Below are positions 60,885 to 64,000 of a stretch of 64,000 bases of DNA, one piece after another. Each line of letters begins with the position of its first letter. Position 1 is the first letter of the stretch. The notes under the pieces were generated by a model that ran no database searches, was not told the DNA's origin, and saw nothing but the letters and a program-made list of their open reading frames with translations. The DNA is from Bradyrhizobium sp. AUGA SZCCT0283 (GTDB lineage: Bacteria > Pseudomonadota > Alphaproteobacteria > Rhizobiales > Xanthobacteraceae), in contig NZ_JAFCLU010000005.1 in NCBI RefSeq assembly GCF_018130385.1, forward strand, positions 227,259 through 291,258, read 5' to 3'. Made by a program: the position numbers and the translations under genes.

Positions 60885-61532
60885 TCAGCGGACGTTGGCG
60901 AGCCGCATGTCGAGATAGCCAGTCACCGTTTCCATCAGCGGCTCGAGCTTGCCGTCGAAGAAGTGGTTGGCGCCGGGGATGATCTGCTGGTCGATCACGA
61001 TGCCTTTTTGCGTCTTCAGCTTCTCGACCAGCGTGTTGACGTCCTTGGGCGGCACCACCGCGTCCTTCTCGCCATGCACGATCAGGCCCGAGGACGGGCA
61101 GGGCGCGAGGAAGGAGAAGTCGTAGAGATTGGCGGGCGGCGCGATCGAGATAAAACCCTCGACCTCGGGCCGGCGCATCAACAGCTGCATGCCGATCCAG
61201 GCGCCGAACGAGAAGCCGGCGACCCAGCAGGCGCGCGCTTCGGGGTTGATGGTCTGCGCCCAATCGAGCGCGGAAGCCGCATCCGACAACTCGCCGGTGC
61301 CGTGATCGAACGAGCCCTGGCTGCGGCCGACGCCGCGAAAATTGAATCGCAGCACCGAGAAGCCGCGATGCGCAAACGCGTAGTAGCACTGGTAGACGAT
61401 CTGGTGGTTCATCGTGCCGTGGAATTGCGGGTGCGGATGCAGGATCATCGCGATCGGCGCGTTCTTCTGCTTGGCCGGGTGATAACGGCCTTCGAGGCGG
61501 CCCGCGGGGCCGGTGAAAATGACTTCAGGCAT
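60885..61532 (-). CDS. Small alpha/beta hydrolase
   Basis: A 215-residue dienelactone-hydrolase/serine-hydrolase-type protein. It shows PHPQFHGTMNHQIVYQCY, RFNFRGVGRSQG, the nucleophile elbow VAGFSFGAWIG (Ser), VHGEKDAVVP (Asp) and PGANHFFDG (His), so the triad is complete. This group is conserved in alphaproteobacteria and of unknown substrate. Convergent with the GST gene across the repeat at 60834. Confidence 0.87.
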   Translation of the reverse strand: MPEVIFTGPAGRLEGRYHPAKQKNAPIAMILHPHPQFHGTMNHQIVYQCYYAFAHRGFSVLRFNFRGVGRSQGSFDHGTGELSDAASALDWAQTINPEARACWVAGFSFGAWIGMQLLMRRPEVEGFISIAPPANLYDFSFLAPCPSSGLIVHGEKDAVVPPKDVNTLVEKLKTQKGIVIDQQIIPGANHFFDGKLEPLMETVTGYLDMRLANVR

Positions 61533-61809
61533 TGATGATCCCTAGGCAACGGACGTGATCGGACAGAGAAAATGTGATCATGCGTCGTTGAGCGATGCGC
61601 GGACGGGCGCTCCCGTGAACTGGTTGCGGCCTTCTAGCATGAGGCGAGGGGCAAAAAGCAAGCATCTTGAACATCTGGAAGGCAGTTCAAGGCGTTAGGC
61701 TATGATTGTAAGAGACGGCGCGATCCCCAATTGCCATAAGGCTTCTTGCGCCGGCGTGAGGCCGAGGCTCGCGGGAGTTGCCGGCCGATATAGGTAGTAT
61801 TGTACGGAA

Positions 61810-62964
61810 ATGCCCAACCGGGTCTATCTCGACTGGAATGCGACGACGCCGCTTCGGCCCGAGGCCAGGCAGGCGATGGCGACTGCCTGGGAGGTGGCCG
61901 GCAATCCGTCCTCGGTCCATGCCGAAGGGCGTCAGGCGCGCCGGCTGGTCGAGGACGCCCGTGCCGCCGTCGCGGCCGCCGTCGGCGCCCGGCCGCAGGA
62001 TGTGGTGTTTACGTCGGGTGGTACGGAGGCGAATGTGCTGGCGCTGACGCCGGGACTACGCCGGGGCGCGGGCGAACCGGTCCGCCGGCTGTTGGTCTCG
62101 GCCATCGAACATGCGTCGGTGCTGTCGGGCGGACGCTTCTCGCCGGAGGCGATCGGGGCCATCCAGGTCACCGGATCGGGACTGGTCAACGTCGACCATC
62201 TGCGCAGGCTTCTTGCCGTTGGGCAGCCAGCGCTTGTCTCGGTCATGCTGGCCAATAACGAGACCGGCGCGCTTCAACCGGCCGGCGAAGTCGCTGACAT
62301 CGTGCATGAAGCGGGCGGGCTGCTGCACGTCGACGCAATCCAGGCGTTGGGAAAAATACCGTTTGATATCAAATTGATGAAGGCCGATCTGGTCACGCTT
62401 TCTGCGCACAAGATCGGCGGCCCCAAGGGTGTCGGCGCGCTGGTTCTGACCGAGGACGTGCAGGGGCTGCAGCCGCTGCTGCGTGGCGGTGGTCAAGAGC
62501 TGGGCCGCCGGGCCGGCACCGAGAACGTCGCAGGGATCGCGGCATTTGGCGCTGCCGTGCGGGCCGCCATGGCCGCCCTGGAAGGCGATGCGGCCCGGCT
62601 GCGGGGCCTGAGGGAGCACCTTGAGGCCGGCCTGAAGCAAACTCCCGACATGATCGTGTTCTCCGAGGGCGTGCCGCGCCTGCCCAATACCACCCTGTTC
62701 ACCGTTCCCGGGCTCAAGGCCGAAACGGCCGTAATTGGCTTCGATCTCGGTGGTATTGCGGTATCCTCGGGGTCCGCCTGCTCGTCCGGCAAGGTCCAGG
62801 CGTCTCACGTCCTGGCCGCTATGGGGGTTGGCGGGGAACTGGCGCAGGGAGCGGTGCGGCTCAGTCTGGGCTGGTCTACCACTGAGGCAGACATTGATTT
62901 GGCCCTTCAGGCTTGGCGAAAGCTTGCCGATGCCTTACTTAGAGGGCGACGAAACACGGCTTGA
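61810..62964 (+). CDS. Cysteine desulfurase (NifS/IscS type)
   Basis: A 384-residue PLP enzyme supplying sulfur for Fe-S clusters. PLP-binding Lys201 is in SAHKIGGPKG, the catalytic Cys324 in SSGSACSSGKVQASHV, with GGTEANVLAL, IEHASVL and NNETG typical. The loop around the Cys matches group I (NifS/IscS) enzymes, not SufS. It is followed by sufB 83 bases later, in the order common in Rhizobiales, where an IscS-like gene heads the suf operon. Confidence 0.95.
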   Translation: MPNRVYLDWNATTPLRPEARQAMATAWEVAGNPSSVHAEGRQARRLVEDARAAVAAAVGARPQDVVFTSGGTEANVLALTPGLRRGAGEPVRRLLVSAIEHASVLSGGRFSPEAIGAIQVTGSGLVNVDHLRRLLAVGQPALVSVMLANNETGALQPAGEVADIVHEAGGLLHVDAIQALGKIPFDIKLMKADLVTLSAHKIGGPKGVGALVLTEDVQGLQPLLRGGGQELGRRAGTENVAGIAAFGAAVRAAMAALEGDAARLRGLREHLEAGLKQTPDMIVFSEGVPRLPNTTLFTVPGLKAETAVIGFDLGGIAVSSGSACSSGKVQASHVLAAMGVGGELAQGAVRLSLGWSTTEADIDLALQAWRKLADALLRGRRNTA

Positions 62965-63047
62965 ACCGTTCTAAGCAAGTTTCGCCGGAAAAGCTTCGTC
63001 ACTGAATTGTTCCACCGCGGTCCTTGAAACCGCGAGCGGAGGATGGA

Positions 63048-64000
63048 ATGCCAGCCGTACAAGAGACGGTCGAGCGCGTGAAGCGCATCGACGTCGACCA
63101 GTATCGATATGGGTTTGAGACCCTGATCGAGTCCGACAAGGCACCCAAGGGGCTGTCGGAAGACACCGTCCGCTTCATCTCCGCGAAAAAGAACGAGCCG
63201 GCCTGGATGCTGGAATGGCGGCTGGAGGCCTATCGCCGCTGGCTGACCATGACCGAGCCGACCTGGGCCCGCGTCAACTACCCCAGGATCGACTACCAGG
63301 ATCTCTATTATTACTCGGCGCCGAAGCCAAAGAAGCAGATCGGCTCGCTCGACGAGATCGATCCGGAAATCCTCAAGACCTACGAGAAGCTCGGCATCCC
63401 CCTGCGCGAAGTCGAGGTGCTGGAAGGCGTCGTGCGGCCGGAAGGCGAGCGCAAGATCGCGGTCGATGCCGTGTTCGATTCGGTCTCCGTCGCCACCACG
63501 TTCCAGAAGGAATTGAAGGCCGCCGGCGTGATCTTCATGCCGATCTCGGAAGCGATCCGCGAGCATCCCGAACTGGTGAAGAAGTATCTCGGTTCGGTCG
63601 TGCCGACCTCGGACAATTATTTCGCGACGCTGAACTCGGCGGTGTTCTCCGACGGCTCGTTCGTCTACGTGCCGCCGGGCGTGCGCTGCCCGATGGAGCT
63701 GTCGACCTATTTTCGCATCAACGAGCGCAACACCGGACAATTCGAGCGCACGCTGATCATCGCCGACAAGGGCGCCTATGTCAGTTATCTCGAAGGCTGC
63801 ACCGCGCCGCAGCGCGACGAGAACCAGTTGCATGCCGCCGTCGTCGAACTCGTGACGCTCGACGATGCCGAGATCAAGTATTCGACGGTGCAGAACTGGT
63901 ACCCCGGCAATTCCGAGGGCGTCGGCGGCATCTACAATTTCGTCACCAAGCGTGGCGACTGCCGCGGCAACAATTCGAAGATCTCCTGGACCCAGGTCGA
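63048..64000 (+). CDS. sufB: Fe-S cluster assembly protein SufB, 3' end cut by window edge
   Basis: The ATG at 63048 (GGAGG just upstream) opens 317 codons to the window edge. SufB with SufC and SufD forms the scaffold that builds Fe-S clusters. Visible features: [20 protein letters not shown] near the start, [49 protein letters not shown] and YLEGCTAP (family Cys), then [12 protein letters not shown]. The full protein is about 490 residues, so roughly a third is missing. It is led by the cysteine desulfurase; sufC and sufD probably follow. Confidence 0.97.
   Translation, partial: MPAVQETVERVKRIDVDQYRYGFETLIESDKAPKGLSEDTVRFISAKKNEPAWMLEWRLEAYRRWLTMTEPTWARVNYPRIDYQDLYYYSAPKPKKQIGSLDEIDPEILKTYEKLGIPLREVEVLEGVVRPEGERKIAVDAVFDSVSVATTFQKELKAAGVIFMPISEAIREHPELVKKYLGSVVPTSDNYFATLNSAVFSDGSFVYVPPGVRCPMELSTYFRINERNTGQFERTLIIADKGAYVSYLEGCTAPQRDENQLHAAVVELVTLDDAEIKYSTVQNWYPGNSEGVGGIYNFVTKRGDCRGNNSKISWTQV

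Noticed and set aside
1..64000. Search by eye for CRISPR arrays, tRNA, rRNA, insertion sequences, integrases or att sites.
   Set aside because: None seen; the repeats present are short extragenic palindromes or tandem units without spacers or transposase genes.

Overview
This is a GC-rich, gene-dense stretch of an alphaproteobacterial chromosome. It is most likely Bradyrhizobium or a close relative (Nitrobacteraceae). The call rests on lineage-typical families (BA14K, DUF1236, DUF2155, NDUFA12, HWE/HisKA_2 kinases), on the accC-accB-aroQ-DsbA-M48 block, on the tyrS/anmK pair and on an RNase E with a large insert in its S1 domain. I see no phage, transposase, CRISPR array, rRNA or tRNA. Most of the window is ordinary chromosomal core with short accessory stretches between.

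Layout. 1-2132: a two-component pair (response regulator, then a CHASE3/PAS hybrid-type kinase cut by the left edge). 2314-4618: EamA exporter, BA14K secreted protein, NDUFA12-like complex I accessory protein. 4694-13398: an accessory stretch with a MarR regulator and membrane protein sharing a palindromic operator, a divergent isonitrile-hydratase-like/GlxA-like pair, hypothetical proteins, an ion transporter, and an esterase plus SDR pair. 13764-15504: DUF2155 and aat. 15591-19012: a frameshifted AEC transporter remnant and a three-gene overlapping phosphorelay. 19129-25774: accC, accB, aroQ, DUF1236, a SnoaL-like protein, DsbA and an M48 protease. 26045-28759: aminotransferase and dctA. 28826-31969: rne.

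32704-39442: a cell-wall block with an AMIN-domain amidase followed by two tandem, apparently active PBP1A genes. 39534-40665: prfB with an intact programmed +1 frameshift site. 40669-46571: dehydrogenase, EamA exporter, NodU-family carbamoyltransferase, amino-acid-type binding protein and an SRPBCC protein. 46716-49784: a cluster of small uncharacterised ORFs beside a DUF6502-DUF5666 operon with inverted repeats upstream. 49857-58566: M23 peptidase, a peroxiredoxin with a histone-H1-like tail, a large AsmA/DUF3971-type envelope protein, an MFS transporter and tyrS. 58745-64000: anmK, a GST behind a palindromic operator, an alpha/beta hydrolase, a cysteine desulfurase and the start of sufB.

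How the genes fit together: the cell-envelope theme is strong (amidase, two PBP1A, M23 peptidase, AnmK recycling kinase, AsmA-like protein, DsbA, M48 quality-control protease). The acc genes feed fatty-acid synthesis and the right edge opens a suf Fe-S operon. The most unusual items are the lysine-rich peroxiredoxin, the His/Asp-rich RNase E insert, the tandem PBP1A pair, and the uncharacterised small-ORF/DUF6502/DUF5666 locus. All similarity statements come from reading motifs by eye; no database search was run.
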